A stretch of DNA of 64,000 bases, taken from NCBI RefSeq assembly GCF_964656455.1, contig NC_135721.1:48863530-48927529 (forward strand), in the 5' to 3' direction. The number at the start of each line of letters is the position of its first letter. Within the stretch, counting starts at the first letter, position 1. This DNA is from Halichoerus grypus (Eukaryota > Chordata > Mammalia > Carnivora > Phocidae). Under the pieces are notes generated by a model. It saw nothing but the letters and a program-made list of their open reading frames with translations, did not search any database and was not told where the DNA came from. The translations under genes and the position numbers were made by a program. Of the stretch, positions 1 through 13,966 are shown in pieces.

Positions 1-1123
1 TATCATTCCTCCTCCATTTACTAGATGGAATTAATCTATTAGAAACTTTTCATCAACTGCTTGATTGAAATGCAGTTGATGTATCAAGGTAATTAATGAG
101 GGGGTGTGTGTGAGATTATCAAATTTTGGAAGTTTGTATATTTCCTGTGCTCAATATGCAGTCATTATTATTTATTATTATTTTTGATGCTGAGATTATC
201 CCATCTTTAGCCAGTATTCCTTCAGGTTGGCTCCTGTGTCCTTTTAACATTACTCTGGTAGTCATTGACAACTTTATTACTTTATGAGTTAGTGAAATCT
301 CCCAGGTTCATCTTGTATATTTCCTGTCCTAGAACTGGCATCAGCCATTTCTCCAGGGAGCCCTCATTCCTTTTAGTGAGAAATGGTATTTAGAGAGCAA
401 ACTGGTTGTTGAGGGTGCTTATTGCTGCTGGGTTGTCATTTCTACAGAGAACAGAGCTAGAAAATACCTATTATACCTATTATTTACAAAGAAAAGTAAG
501 CCATGAGTTCATATTGATGTTTCCAATTTAATTTTAAGATTACAAAGGTTTTTAACTGAACTTAAAAGAATTTTTAATCTCTGGCTGGTTTTTACAACTC
601 TCCCTTTGTCTTTAGTATTCTTCAGTTTCCTTATAAGCATTTGGGGCAGACTTCTTTTTATTTATCCTGTTTGCTATTATATGGTACATCCTGTATTATG
701 AGTTCATTTATTTCATCAGTTCTGGAATACTCTTCCTTTTTCTCTTCATATATTGCTTCTACTGCATTCTTTGCATAATGCCCCCCTGCAATTTTAATTA
801 GACAAATGACAGGCTCTTTGATTCTGTGCTCCATAGCTCTTACATCTTCTGCCACGTTTTTCTTGTCCTGTTTCTCTTTGCTGTGTTTAAAGTAATTCCT
901 TCAGCTCTTTCTTTACTATTTCTCTTTTCAGCTGTGTCTAATCTGTTTAATATTCAATGTACTCAATGAAGTGTTTTTTTTATTGTGGTGTTTATCAGTG
1001 AAAAACTGGAGGAAGATTACATTTCATCATACCCTGAATGCTTAAGTAAATTATTTTATGCACATAAAATGAATACTATGAAGTCTTTCACATGGTATTT
1101 ATAAAGTTAAAAAAACAATGTAC
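1..1123. other. Gene-free AT-rich flank, LINE-like remnants
   Basis: No gene is visible. The stretch at about 180-470 resembles a known interspersed pattern ('TTGGCTCCTGTGTCCTTTTAAC... CAGCCATTTCTCCAGGGAGCC'), and a related fragment occurs again near 20,950-21,060. I take these as old LINE remnants; the family is not certain. Confidence 0.4.
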
Positions 1124-1325
1124 AGGGACACCTGGGTGGCTCAGTCAGTTAAGCGTCTGCCTTCGGCCCAGGTTATGATCCCAGGGTGCTGGGATCTAGC
1201 GTCAAGCTCCTTGCTCAGCGGGGAGTCTGCTTCTCCCTCTGCCTGCCACTCCTGCCCTGCTTGTGTTTGTGCTCTTTCTCTCTCTCTCTCTGACAAATAC
1301 ATAAATAAAATCTTTAAAAAAAAAC
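1124..1325 (+). mobile_element. Can-SINE (tRNA-Lys-derived SINEC), sense
   Basis: Has the SINEC head (GGACACCTGGGTGGCTCAGT), the GTTATGATCCCAGGGTGCTGGGATC core, a CT-rich tract and an AATAAAATCTTT A-rich tail. AACAATGTA flanks both ends (about 1116-1124 and 1323-1331), consistent with a target-site duplication. Confidence 0.93.
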
Positions 1326-1446
1326 AATGTATAAACAAAAACAACAAAAAAAGAGGGTTGCTCCAGACTAAGAGAAATTTAAGAGACACAATTACCAAAT
1401 GCATTATGTGGGTCCTAATGCAAATAGACCAACTACCAAAAAATAC

Positions 1447-1622
1447 ATTTTTTTAAAGAGAGGAAGTTGGGGAAGAGGCAGATAGGGAGGAAGAGTGGGT
1501 CTTAAGCAGGCTCCCTGCTGAGCGTGGAACCCAATGTAGGGCTCAGTCTCACAACCCTGAGATCACGACCTGACCGAAATTAAGAGTCAGATGCTTAACT
1601 GACTGAGCCACCCAGGGGCCCC
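1447..1622 (-). mobile_element. Can-SINE, antisense, diverged
   Basis: The complement of the SINEC head (ACTGAGCCACCCAGGGGCCC) ends the element, preceded by CCTGAGATCACGACCTGACC. It has no clear terminal T tract, so its tail is degraded or truncated. It belongs to the older 'GAGATCATGACC' subtype. Confidence 0.88.
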
Positions 1623-1924
1623 TCCCAAAAGACTTTTTGAGACAACTGGGGAAATTTGAATATGACTCTAGTATTAGGGAATTCCAAGGAACTATTGTTA
1701 ATTTTGTTAAATGTGATAATGGCATTATATCTATATAAGAAAACATCTACATATTTTAGAATGCATTAAGTGTAGAATTTATTTAAAATACTTCAGCAGC
1801 AGCAAACATATACCACACACACAAGGAAAAGATGATGCAAGTTTGACAAAATTTTGGTAATTGTTGAATCTGGGTAATAGTCATATGGGAATTCATTAAA
1901 CTGTTCTCCCCACTTTTTGGGTAT

Positions 1925-2120
1925 TTTTTTTTTTTTTAAGATTTTATTTATTTGACGGAGAGAGACACAGTGAGAGAAGGAATACAAGCAGGGGGAGTGG
2001 GAGAGGGAGAAGCAGGCCTCCCGCGGAGCAGGGAGCCCGATGCGGGACTCGATCCCAGGACCCTGGGATTATGACCTGAGCCAAAGGCAGACGCTTAACG
2101 ACTGAGCCACCCATGCGCCC
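1925..2120 (-). mobile_element. Can-SINE, antisense
   Basis: Starts with a T tract and AAGATTTTATTTATTTGAC, and ends CTGAGCCACCCATGCGCCC. TGGGTAT occurs on both sides as a short target-site duplication. It is the third SINE within 1 kb. Confidence 0.93.
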
Positions 2121-3629
2121 TGTGGGTATGTTTGAAATTGTCCATAATAAATTATTTTTAAATCTTTAGAGAAGGATATTATACTATATCCTGTTAATAT
2201 CTACAAAATCTCCCAAGTCTTACTGTTATAGAATGCTCTATAAATTCTGTCCAAACAATTTTTGCTTAGTCTTTTTTATTCATTTCTCATAGTAATAATC
2301 AATACTCATAAATGCTGTGTAAGATTCTCAAAGTGTCATCACTTTGGGATCACTGCAATAATGTATGTGGTAGATATCACCACCCTTACACAAAACAAAA
2401 CAAAAAACAAAAAACATGCTGCCTTCTTCTATATGAAGGCTAGTAAAACATCTCACCTAAATTTTCTTTTTTTTTTAATATTCCAATATGAGGCTCGTTT
2501 CTGAAAACATTAATCCTTTTGCTGCCAACTTTCCAACTCAGCTAGGAGACTTTTTTTCTGATATATGTGATAACAGTGATATATGTTCACTGTACAAAAT
2601 ATTTATGACATATAAAAATATAGACGAGGGAGAAAAATCACATTTAGTCAAAATGCCCGTACGCAGCACTATCACTGAAATATATTTCCTTTCATTCTTT
2701 TAAATATATGGCCTTATTAAATACTGACTAAATACAGAAGAATATGTATTACATATGTGTAAAATGCAAGGAATAAAAGTAAAATGAACATCAGAGGATC
2801 CACCACCCAGTTAGTAAACCACAGCTTTTGAAATCCTTGCTGCTCTTTCCAGATCCCAGTCCCTTTCATTCCCAAGGGCATTAAGGTGTTTGGGCCTTTG
2901 TGTTTTCACTTCTTTACTTTTCTTTAGAATTTACCATATACGTATTAAGCGGTTTCATATGGTCAAACCTGGTACCCATTCCTAAGCAATATGTTGTTTT
3001 ATTTAGTTGTGACTTTTCTATAAGTCACACTAAAGGTGTTTTTCTGCAGTTTGCTTTTTCACAGTCATGAGATTTGTTCATGCTGGTTTGTGGTAGCTCT
3101 ATGGCTTGCTTCTCCCCACTCAAATGTGTTGCATGGGCTGCAGTCTTCTCAATTTTTCTTCTCTCTTCCACTGATACTGGATTACACTTTTATTTCTGTG
3201 CATAATTTATATGTAATTGAGAGAAGAGTATGTATATAACTGATATTTCTATTTGTTTTCTTTTTTCTTTTTTGAGATTTTTCTCATTTCCAGTGAGCCC
3301 AGCAAAAACATCATGTCTTGTGTGGCCTCTCATTATTTTGTAGTGGGAGGACCCTTCTTCAGTATCTAGGAGGCTATACTCCTGGAAGTGGGAGCCTGCA
3401 GCACAATTTGTGGAATTCAGATGTGGAACAACTTGAATGTTCATCGGTAGGGCAACAATTCAATGAACGATGGATTACCAGTACAATGGGACACTATGGA
3501 ATAGTTTAAATCAGGAACAGATGGATCTATGTGTAATGACATGGAAAACTGCTACTACAGTTAAATGAATAAAGCAAGCTAGAACTCTATGTGGCATGGT
3601 CCAATTTATATGTTAGAAAAACCAAGTCA
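2121..3629. other. Gene-free AT-rich stretch with old LINE-like pieces
   Basis: No gene is visible. Segments at about 2,990-3,170 and 3,440-3,560 read like decayed LINE-1 3' sequence (for example the AATGTTCATCGGTAGG... GGACACTATGGAATAG pattern). The assignment is tentative. Confidence 0.35.
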
Positions 3630-3850
3630 GGGGCGCCTGGGTGACTCAGTCAGTTGAGCGTCCGACTCTTGGTTTCGGCTCAGGTCATGATCTCATGGTT
3701 GTAGGATCAAGCCTGCATTGGGAATCTGTGCTCAGCAGGGAGTCTGCTTGAGATTCTCCCTCCTCCCCCCCCCCCCCCCCCCGCCGCCACTGGTGTGCTC
3801 GTGCGCTCTCTCTCTAAAATGAATAAATAAATAAAATCTTTTTTAAAAAA
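3630..3850 (+). mobile_element. Can-SINE, sense, with 18-C tract
   Basis: The head GGGGCGCCTGGGTGACTCAG and a tail AATAAATAAATAAAATC mark the element. It carries the older variant GACTCTTGGTTTCGGCTCAG. Its pyrimidine tract contains a pure run of 18 C at 3765-3782, which is liable to length variation and sequencing error. Confidence 0.92.
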
Positions 3851-6020
3851 GGAAAAGAAATAGTCCAAGTCAATATATATGGAGGCAAATAAATAGAAAC
3901 AGGCCTTGAAGAGTCCCCAGCAATCTGTTAATATTAGTTACGGCTGGGGGCAGGAGGAAGCTCAAGTAGGGGTGGGGACTAAGGCTGAGTTTTACTCTTT
4001 ATATACATTGGTATGGTTTGATTTCTTCTTTTTTTCTGGTACAATGAGAATATACTTACATATAACTTCTGTAAATTCCCTGTTAAAAAGGAAGTTGTCT
4101 ACAGTGTCAAATGCCTCAGAGAGGCGACGGCCGGACTGCAGAGTCCACTGAATTTGGCAACCAGAGGCTATTGGTGACTTTAGGAAGAGCTGCTGGTGAG
4201 GTGGATGACAAGCTACAGGGGTGAGGAGAGGGCCAGAAGGAGCATCGAGATGGGAAGTGCACCTGTGAAGAGGGGCAGGCGGGCAGGGAAGACAGCAAAT
4301 AGGAGCAGGTGAGTAAAGGTTCTAAATAAGATGGCATTTTGGAGTGAAGACATCTGCCTGAACCAGGTGTGAAGGGTGAGTTGTGGTTCTGAACAGGAAA
4401 ACAGGAAACTAGAGACAGAGTCTGAAGGATCAGGAACAGGTTGAGAACGGTAGATGGGTCAGGATGATTTGTTCAGGAAGCAGCCTGTGAATATTCTTCC
4501 AGGACATTAGTGGCTCAGTTATCTGAGTGTGTGTGCTTATGTGTGATGCCTGTGTGTGTTGGTAAAGGAGCCTTGCAGAGCAGGACGTTGTGGTTGAATG
4601 TTGGAGCCTTGTTTAGGGCAGGTGCAGAGGAGGCTGAGGGGCCACATTGAGAGTGCAGGCAGAGACAGGTAAAGTGATGCCACTTGGAGTCCAGTTGAGT
4701 CTAGTTGAATAAGGGAGGGAATGAGGAAAGAAAGCACCTGATACCATGCCTGGCACATAGTAGGTGCTCTGTCAGTACTTGTGGACTGTCACCAAGGGGT
4801 TAGAAGCCTCAGTAAGATTGTGAGACAAACGGTGTAAAAACTGGAGGGGTAGGAGGTCAAGTGGGATATCGAGAGGTTGTGATTTCAACAGTGGGTTGGT
4901 TTTGATCATGACCAAAACTCAGGTGGGGCTTGATGGTGTGGGTTGGGGGACAAGGTCTGTTTAGGAAATCACAGAGTAGTGAAGGTTTATGAGTGTTGGG
5001 AGATCTTAAGAATTGGAGTGTCCTCCCTTTCCTACCAGGTCTCAGCTATTCTAGGCTTTTGTCTCTGGCCTCCCTACTCACTGGTCTTTGATTGTACATT
5101 CTCCTTTCCCTGTGCCTTCCCTCACCCTTCGGTTAACTTCCTGGCTGAGTTGGAGAGTGCCTGAGCTCCTGGGCACTCCCAGCCCCAATCACTTACAACA
5201 CACAGGTACGGCTCTTCCGTCTGCCATCCCCTGATTCCTAGCTCTTCAGCCTGTGAGCGGGCTGTTCCTGAAGTTCTTGAGTTTCTTGTGATGATGGGAG
5301 CACCTATTCACCTGCTCAGGGAGAGAGTTAGAATGATTAGTATTTTACAGTTGTTTAGAACCTGTGACTTGCCAAAACTTTTTCATAAACACCCTTTTTT
5401 CTGCTCACATTATCTCAGGAGGTTAAAATTATACAGGAAATATCAGCAGAGGGAGTCTGGTGGTGGAGACAGGAGATGGTACATGACCGTGGAGACCCTA
5501 GAGGTCAGAGTCTGAGCTTTAGATTTGCTGGACCAGACACTTGAATTTTGTGGGGTCCCCAAAGTGAACAGTCTCACCAGGACTGATTCACACTGACCAA
5601 ACTGATAAGAGATTGATATACAAGCCAGATCTAAATTTTTATTTAAGTAAGGAGTATATTTTTCAAAAGGTGCCTCGTATATCTACAATCCTTCCCCAGG
5701 AGATCTCATCCAGGCTCATCGCTTGAAAAAGCACATATGCCCTGACGACTCTCAAATATGTATCTCTAGGCCCAGTCTATTCTCTTCCTTATCTATCCGA
5801 AGGTCTAGTTTATCTCTCCTTTGAGTTGACTAACAGGCATATCTTGGCTGCTCCAGTTCCTGCCAAGATGAGAACTCATTTAGGCTGCTGGCTTCCTCCC
5901 CAAACTAAACACAGGAGGAATTATAGAGGGCAACGCGAAATCCAGGAAATAGCAACAACAAAGGCGAAATGCCTGGGGAGCTAAAAGGCTGTTTAGAACT
6001 AGATTGAATGTGTTTGTGGT
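3851..6020. other. Gene-free stretch, ancient repeat fragments
   Basis: No gene is visible. GCCTGGCACATAGTAGGTGCTC at about 4,748-4,769 is typical of the end of a MIR or L2 element. The purine-rich part at 4,140-4,500 resembles ancient mammalian repeats but cannot be assigned. Confidence 0.4.
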
Positions 6021-6048
6021 TTGTGTGTGTGTCTGCGTGTGTGTGTGT

Positions 6049-6094
<46 letters not shown>

Positions 6095-6098
6095 TAGA
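6021..6098 (+). repeat. (TG)n microsatellite
   Basis: An imperfect TG/GT dinucleotide run of nearly 80 nt, interrupted by short C- and A-containing variants. Open frames reading His-Thr repeats on the other strand are artefacts of it. Confidence 0.95.
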
Positions 6099-6679
6099 GC
6101 AGCTGCAGCCTGAGGCAGAGGTGACAGTGATCATAAGGATAGAAGAACAATGATGGAGTTTCAGCTCTTGCTTCTCCCACACCTTTGCACTGGACACACA
6201 TGGCTTGCCTTTCACTGCAGGACTGCAGAGGCTGTGGCTCAGGCCACGGGTCAGGGTGTCCATGGGGAGGAACTCAGAGCCGCATGAAAGCCCGGTCAGG
6301 GTCAAGAGTTGACAAATTAGGGGAACAACTGTTTTTGAGTATATCCTCACTGCTTCACCCTTTGCCTTCTAAATATCCAGGCTGGCCCTTCCAAACCCTG
6401 GAGGCAGCTTCCTTCCAGCACAGGGTGGAAAGTAAACCCAAGACCCAAGGAGTTTTTGGCCAGGTGAAGACAAGCAGAAGGGACGCCACGTGCTTGTGTG
6501 GTGCCTGCAGTACCCCACTCCAGATCTGAGTCCCTGTTCTCTCCTTGAACTTGACAGCCTAGCAGATACTGAGTGGCCTTCTGTCCTTCCCCAAAAGGCA
6601 GTGTGGAGCCGAGTAGACAATACCCTCAGGGAATATGGGCTCACAGGCCTAACTAGTGGGACACTCAAAGCATAAAATT

Positions 6680-9600
6680 AAACCAAAGGAAAGTAAAATG
6701 CACCATGTGTAACATCAGAAACAGGAGGATGAAGGCAGGAGTATTAGTACACATGGACCAACGATTTCGTATCAGCTCTATAAATATACAAAAGTAATAT
6801 TAGCAGTGTAAAACAAAAGCAAGAAAAATTTAAAAGAACTAAGTGAAAATATTAGGTATGAAGAAGATAATAGCGAAATAAAGAACACAGTAAGTGAGAT
6901 ATATAACAGATGAAAACTAAATTATTTCGAGATTATCATATTGAGAAACACTCCAAGAAGGATGCATTAAAGACTGAGGAGATAAAAACTAAAAGTTAGG
7001 ATAAGGAACGTAGAGGTAGAAAGCCTACATCCATAGCAGGAATTCAGAAGGAAAAAAATGAAAAGGGATAGAAGAGTATATTTGAAGAAACAACAGACAC
7101 ATTTTTCAGGTTTAAAAAGGACAAATGATCAAATAAATAAATACAATTAAAAAAATAAAAAGGATGAATGACCTCAGATTGAAAGGGCTGTAGAGTGGAA
7201 AATAAAGGAGAGAAGGGAAAACCCACACAAGATACCAGATGGTAAAATCTAAAAACACCGAAGAGAAAACTCTAAAAGTATTAGATTGACATTAGATCTC
7301 TCAGTGGCAACACGAGGTGTAAGAAGAGTGTGTAATAATATTTCTTAAGTACTAAAATAAAATAACTTTGAATTTACAATTTTACATCCAGCCAGGTTGT
7401 CATTCATATGTGAAAAAAATTCTCAGGCAGCTAGGCCTCAAAATGCTCTCCATAAAAAGACACACATCAAAAAACATCTCTGGGGGGCCAGAAAGCAAGG
7501 ACATATGAAAAGATAAATGGAGTGATTTCAGATGGTTTAAACTAATATATAAAGCAAACTGTTCAAAAGACATTAACAATTGTTAAATGTAAGTGGAGGG
7601 ATATATTGCTGTTCATTGTACTATCGTTTCTACTTTTCTGGAAATTTGGAAACTTTCATAGTAAAAAAAGGTTTAAAACATTTTGGAGGCAATACACAAA
7701 TAAGAAGAGACACAAATCCAGGAGACTTTGCAAGAAATATATAGAGTAAGAGTGATTTGATACGTTGGTAAAATTTTCTGTCGTCTAAACAATAGCAAGA
7801 ACAACAAACTTAAGATTAAAAAAAGGAAAAAGAGGAAGTATATTCATGATAGTCCAAAATTAATATTCTAGACAATACTAAATTGATAGTGGATTGGAAG
7901 TATAGATAGAAATTTGGAAAATCCTCAAGTACTTGGAAATTAAACAACACATTTTGATATAACCTATGGGTCAAAGAAGAAACTACAAGGAAAATTAGTA
8001 ATCTTTTGAGCTGAATAAAAAAGAAAATTTGACATATCGAACGAAATTTATGAGATGCAGCAAAAGAAGCATTTATAGGGAAATGTATAGCTTTAAACAC
8101 CTGTATTAGAAAAGAAAAATGGTCTCATATCAATAACTTAAGCTTCCACTTTAAGAACCTAGAAAAAAGGAGCCAATTAAATCTAAAGCAAGGAGAAAGA
8201 GGAAAATAACAAAGATTAGAGTATAAATAAGTGAAACAGAAAAACAAGAGACAAAAATTGATAAAACAAAAAGTTGGGGTTTTTTGAAAAAGATTAACAA
8301 AATTGACAGATCTTTAGTTAGGCTGACCAAGATAAAAAAAAAAAGAAGAAAATATTACAAAATCATTACTGACCCTACAGAAATAAAAAGAATATAAGGG
8401 AACATTACAAATTCAATAACTTGGTTGAAATGGACAAATTCCTAGCAAGATATAGATTATGAAAATTGAATTAAGAAGAAATAGAAAATCTGAATAGATC
8501 TATAGCAAGTAAAGAATAGTACTTAAAATCTTCCTGTTAAAAAAGAGATGATTCCCAGAATATTTCACTGGTGAATTCTATCAGATATTTAATGATGACA
8601 TAGTACCCATCTTTCACAAATTCTTTTATAAAGTGGAGCAGAAGGAAATACTTCCCAACTCACTCTATGAAACTGTATGTTCCTTAAATGTAGATACAAA
8701 AGTCCTTAACACAATATTAGCAAATAAAATTCAGTTAATATATAAAAAGAATTCTACATCATGACCAAGTGTCCTTTATCCCAACAGTGTAAGGTCCGTT
8801 TAACATCTGAAAATTAGTTAAGGTAAATCACAATTTTTTTTAAAGATTTTATTTATTTACTTGACCGAGAGAGACACAGCAAGAGAGGGAACACAAGCAG
8901 GAAGAGCAGAAGAGGGAGAAGCAGGCCTCCCACAGAGCAGGGAGCCCAATGCAGGGCTCGATCCCAGGACCCCGGGACCATGACCTGGGCCAAAGGCAGA
9001 CACTGAACAACTGAGCCACCCAGGCGCCCTGGTAAATTACCATATTAATAAAATAAGGGACAAAAACCATATGATCATCTCAATAGATGTAGAAAAAAAC
9101 ATTCGACAAAATCCAACATCCATTAATGATAAAAGCTCTTAAGCTAGGAATGAAAGAGGACTTTCTCAACTTGATAAAGTATATCTAACCAAAACCTACA
9201 GTCAACATTATACATAATGGTGAAAGACTGAATGTTTCTCCATAGGAACAAGGCAAGGATGTGTGCTTTTGCCACTTTTAATCAACATTATACTGAAGGT
9301 TTTAGACAGTGTGACAAGGCCAAAAAGTAAAAAAAAATTAAAAAGTTATCCACATTGGAAAAGAAATAAAATTATACTCACAGATGACATGGTCCTGTAT
9401 ATAGAAAATCCTAAGAAATTCACAAAAAACTACAATTGTTAAGATGGTAATACTGCCCACATTGGTCTACAAATTTAATGCAATCCCTAACGAAGTCCCA
9501 GCTGCCTTTTTTGTAGAAATTGACAAACTAATTCTATAACCAATGTGGAAATACAAAGGATCCAGAACAGCTAAAAAATTTTTGAAAAAGAACAAAGTTG

Positions 9601-10464
9601 GAGGACTCACACTTTCTGAGTGCAAAACTTACTACAAAACTACAGTAATCAAAACAATGTGGTATGGGTAGTAAAGATGGACGTATAGACCAATGGACTA
9701 GAATTGAGAGTCAGAAATAAGCCCTCACATGTAAGGTCAATTTATTTTTGGTAGAGGTGCCAAGGATATTCAATGGGAAAGATATTCTATACAAGTACTG
9801 GCAAGGATGTGGAGAAACTGGATTCCTCACACATTCCTGATAGGAATGTAAAATGGTACAGCCACTTTGGAGAACAATTGGGCAGTTTCTAAAAAAGTTA
9901 AAAATAAACCTACCCTTTGACCCAGCAATTCCATTCCTAGGTTTCTACTGAGAGAAACGAAAACATGTCCACACAAAGACTTGTACATGAATATTCATAG
10001 CAGCATTATTCATCATACCAAAACCAGGAGTCAATCCAAATGTCCATCAACAGGTTAATGGATAAACCAGATGTGGTGTATTCACACTGGAACACTACTC
10101 AGCAATAAAAAGGAATAATTACTGAGTACTGATACACACATGACCTAGATGAACCTTAAAAACATTATACTAAATGAAAGCTAGGCACAAAAGACTATAT
10201 ATTATATGATCTCATTTATATGAAATATACAGAAAAGGCAAATCTATACAGATAGAAGTAGATCAGCAGTTGCCTGATCTGGGTCTGGGAGTAGGGACTG
10301 ACTGCAAATGAGCACAAGGGAGTTTTTTGGGATGATGGAAATGTTCTAAATCTGGATTGTTGGGTAATTGCACAACTCTATAAATTTACTAAAAATGATT
10401 GAATTGTATACTTGCAATAGGTGAATATGTTATTTTATGGTATATACATTAAACTCCAATAAAG
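6680..10464 (+). mobile_element. Old decayed LINE-1, sense, split by a SINE
   Basis: An A-rich stretch that from about 8,240 is recognisable as LINE-1 ORF2 in sense, with many frame breaks. Examples are the segment around 8,560-8,600 (GAATTCTATCAGATATTTAATG) and the 'CAAGGCAAGGATGTGTGC' reverse transcriptase region near 9,250. The 3' end is clear at about 9,780-10,464, including GACCCAGCAATTCCATTCC and a terminal AAACTCCAATAAAGC. The part before 8,240 is assigned only by composition. It is interrupted by the SINE at 8834-9029 and has no coding capacity. Confidence 0.8.
8834..9029 (-). mobile_element. Can-SINE, antisense, nested in old LINE-1
   Basis: T tract plus AAAGATTTTATTTATTTAC at the left and GAGCCACCCAGGCGCCC at the right. 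GGTAAATCAC at the left and GGTAAATTAC at the right form a near-perfect target-site duplication. It interrupts LINE-1 sequence and is therefore younger. Confidence 0.94.
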
Positions 10465-10926
10465 CGAGCAGTGAATTATAAGCCAATTAATAACAAAATC
10501 AAAGAAACACCTTGATATAATAGAACAATAATAGGAGACTTTAACACTCCCCTCATTGCAATGGACAGATCATCTAAGGGGAAGATCAACAGGAAATAAG
10601 GGCTTTGAATGACATACTGGACCAGATGGACTTTACAGATATATTCAGAACATTCCATCCCAAAGCAACAGAATACACATTCTTTTCAAGTGTACATGGA
10701 ACATTCTCCAGAATAGATCACATACTGGGTCACAAATCAGGTCTCAACTGGTACCAAAAGATTGGGATCTTTCCCTGCATATTTTCAGACCACAATGCTT
10801 TGAAACTAGAACTGAATCACAAGAGGAAAGTTGGAAAGAACTCAAATACATGGAGGTTAAAGAGCATCCTACTAAAGAATGAATGGGTAATCAGGAAATT
10901 TAAAGAAGAATTAAAAATATTCATGG

Positions 10927-11128
10927 AGGAGCACCTGGGTGGCTCAGTTGTTAAGCATCTGCCTTCGGCTCAGGTCATGATCCCAGGGTCCTGGGATCAA
11001 GCCCCGCATTGGGCTCCCTGCTCAGCGGGAAGCCTGCTTCTCCCTCTCCCACTCCTTCTGCTTGTGTTCCCTCTCTCGCTGTGTGTCTCTCTGTCAAATA
11101 AATAAATGAAATCTTGAAAAAAAATAAA
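10927..11128 (+). mobile_element. Can-SINE, sense, nested in LINE-1 ORF2
   Basis: A near-consensus copy (GAGCACCTGGGTGGCTCAG head; CTGTCAAATAAATAAATG tail) inserted within the endonuclease/RT linker of the LINE-1. An open frame running from LINE-1 into this SINE is a chimeric accident. Confidence 0.94.
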
Positions 11129-13957
11129 AAATTCCTGGAAACAAATGAAAATGAAAATACAACTGTTCAAAATCTTTGGGATATAGCAAAGGGGGTCTTA
11201 AGAGAGAAGTATATAGCACTACAAGTCTTTCTCAAGAAACAAGAAAGATCTCAAATATACAACCCAACCCTACACCTAAAGGAGCTGGAGAAAGAACAGC
11301 AAATAAAGCCTAACCCAGCAGGAGAAGAGAATTAATAAAGATTAGAGCAGAAATCAGTGAAATAGAAACCAAAAAACAGCAGAACAGATCAACGAAACTA
11401 GCAGCTGGTTCTTTGAAAGAATTAATAAGATTGATAAACCCCTGGCCAGACTTATCAAAAAGAAAAGAGAAAGGACCCAAATAAATAAAATCATAAATGA
11501 AAGGGGAGAGATCACAACCAACAACGCAGAAGAAATACAATTAAAAGAACATATTATGAGCCACTATATGCCAACAAATTAGGCAATCTGGAAGAAGATG
11601 CATTTCTAGAGACATATAAACTACCAAAACTGAACCAGGAAGAAATAAAAAACCTGAACAGACCCATAACCAGCAAGGAAATTGAAGCTGTAATCAAAAA
11701 TCTCCCAACGAACAAGAGTCCAGGGCCAGATGGCTTCCCAGAGGAATTCTACCAAACATTTAAAGAAGAATTAATACCTATTCTTCTGAAGCTGTTCCAA
11801 AAAATAGAAATGGAAGGAAAACTTCCAAACTCTTTCTCTGAAGCCAGCATTACCTTGATCCCAAAATCAGACAAAGACCCCATTAAAAAGGAGAATTACA
11901 GACCAATTTCCCTGATGAACATGGATGCAAAAATTCTCACCAAAATACTAGCCAAAAGGATCCAACAGTACATTAAAAGGATTATTCACCACAACCAAGT
12001 GGGATTTATTCCTGGGCTGCAAAGGTGGTTCAACACCTACAAATCAATCAACGTGATACACTACATTAATAAAAGAAAGGACAAGAACCATATAATCCTC
12101 TCAATAGATGCAGAAAAAGCATTTGACAAAGTGCAGCATCCTTTCTTGATTAAAACTCTTCACAGTGTAGGGGTAGAGGGAACATACCTCAATATCATAA
12201 AAGCCTTATACAAAAAGCCCACAGTGAATATCATTCTCAATGGGGAAAAACAGAACTTTTACCCTAAGGTCAGGAACATGGCAGGGATGTCCACGATCAC
12301 CAGTGCTGTTCAACATAGTACTAGAAGTCCTAGCCTCAGCAATCAGACAACAAAAAGAAATAAAAGGCATCCAAACCGGCAAAGAAGAAGTCACACTCTC
12401 ACTCTTCGCAGATGACATGATACTCTATGTGGAAAACCTAAAAGACTCCATCCCAAAATTGTTAGAACTCATATAGGAATTCAGCAAAGTGGCAGGATAT
12501 AAAATCAATGCACAGAATCAGTTGCATTTCTATACACCAACAGTGAGACAGAGAAAGTGAAATTAAGGAGTCGAACCCATTTACAGTTGCACCCAAAACC
12601 ATAAGATACCTAGAAATAAACCTAACCAAAGAGGCAAAGGATCTGTACTCAAAAAACTATAGAATACTCATGAAAGAAATTGAGGAAGACACAAAGAAAT
12701 GAAAAAACGTTCCATGCTCATGGATTAGAAGAACAAATATTGTGAAAATGTCTATGCTACCTAGAGCAATCTACACATTCGATGCAATCCCTATCAAAAT
12801 ACCATCAACTTTCTTCACAGAGCTGGAACAAATAATCTTAAAATTTGTGTGGAAACAGAAAAGACCCCAAATAGCCAAAAGAATGTTGAAAAAGAAAACC
12901 AAAGCTGCTGGCATCACAATTCTGGACTTCAAGCTCTATTACAAAGCTGTCATCATCAAGACAGTATGGTACTGGCACAAAAACAGACACATAGATCAAT
13001 GGAACAGAATAGAGAGCCCAGAAATGGACCCTCAACTCTATGGTCAAGCAATCTTTGATAAGCAGGAAAGAATATCCAATGGAAAAAAGACAGTCTCTTC
13101 AACAAATGGTGTTGGGAAAATGGGACAACCATATGCAGAAGAATGAAACTTACACCACACACAAAAATAGACTCAAAATGGATGAAAGACCTAAATGTGA
13201 GACAGGAATTCATCAATATCCTTGAGGAGAACACAGGCAGCAACCTCTTCAACCTTGGCTGCAGCAACTTCTTCCTACACACATCGCCAAAGGCAAGGGA
13301 AACAAAGACAAAAATGAACTCTTGGGACTTCATCAAGATAAAAAGCTTTTGCACAGCAAAGGAAAGAGTCAACAAAATCAAAAGACAGTCGACAGAATGG
13401 GAAAAGATATTTGCAAATGACATATCAGATAAAGGGCTAGTATCCAAAATCTAGAAAGAACTTATCAAACTCAACACCCAAAGAACAAATAATCTGAGCA
13501 AGAAATGGGCAGAAGACACAAACAGACATTTCTGCAAAGAAGACATCCAAATGGCCAACAGACACTTGGAAGAGTGCTCAACATCACTCAGCATCAGGGA
13601 AGTACAAATCAAAACCACAGTGAGATACCACCTCACACCAGTCAGAATGGCAAAGTCTGGAAACAACAGATGCTGGCGAGGATGCGGAGAAAGGGGAATC
13701 CTCCTACACTGTTGGTGGGAATGCAAGCTGGTGCAGCCACTCTGGAAAACTGTATGGAGGTTCTTCAAAAAGTTGAAAATAGAGCTATCCTATGGCCCAG
13801 CAGTTGTACCACTGGGTATTTACCCCAAAGATACAAATGTAGTGATCTGAAGGGGCACCTGCACCCCAGTGTTTATAGCAGCAATGTCCACAATAGCCAA
13901 ACTATGGAAAGAGCCCAGATGTCCATCGACAAGTGAATGGATAAAGAAGATGTGGTA

Positions 13958-13966
13958 TGTGTGTGT

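Noticed and set aside
1124..1325. tRNA gene suggested by the tRNA-like box A/box B sequence
   Set aside because: All such matches are heads of Can-SINEs with CT tract, A tail and target-site duplications, not functional tRNA genes.
6021..6098. CRISPR-like or satellite array
   Set aside because: The window has only dinucleotide and homopolymer tracts; there are no spaced direct repeats of CRISPR type, and this is a vertebrate genome.
5880..6350. 156-codon minus-strand frame with a His-Thr repeat
   Set aside because: The repeat is the translated (TG)n microsatellite; no protein-like flanks.
10605..11105. 166-codon frame resembling an endonuclease
   Set aside because: It is a LINE-1 ORF2 piece that runs into a nested SINE, so not a host gene.
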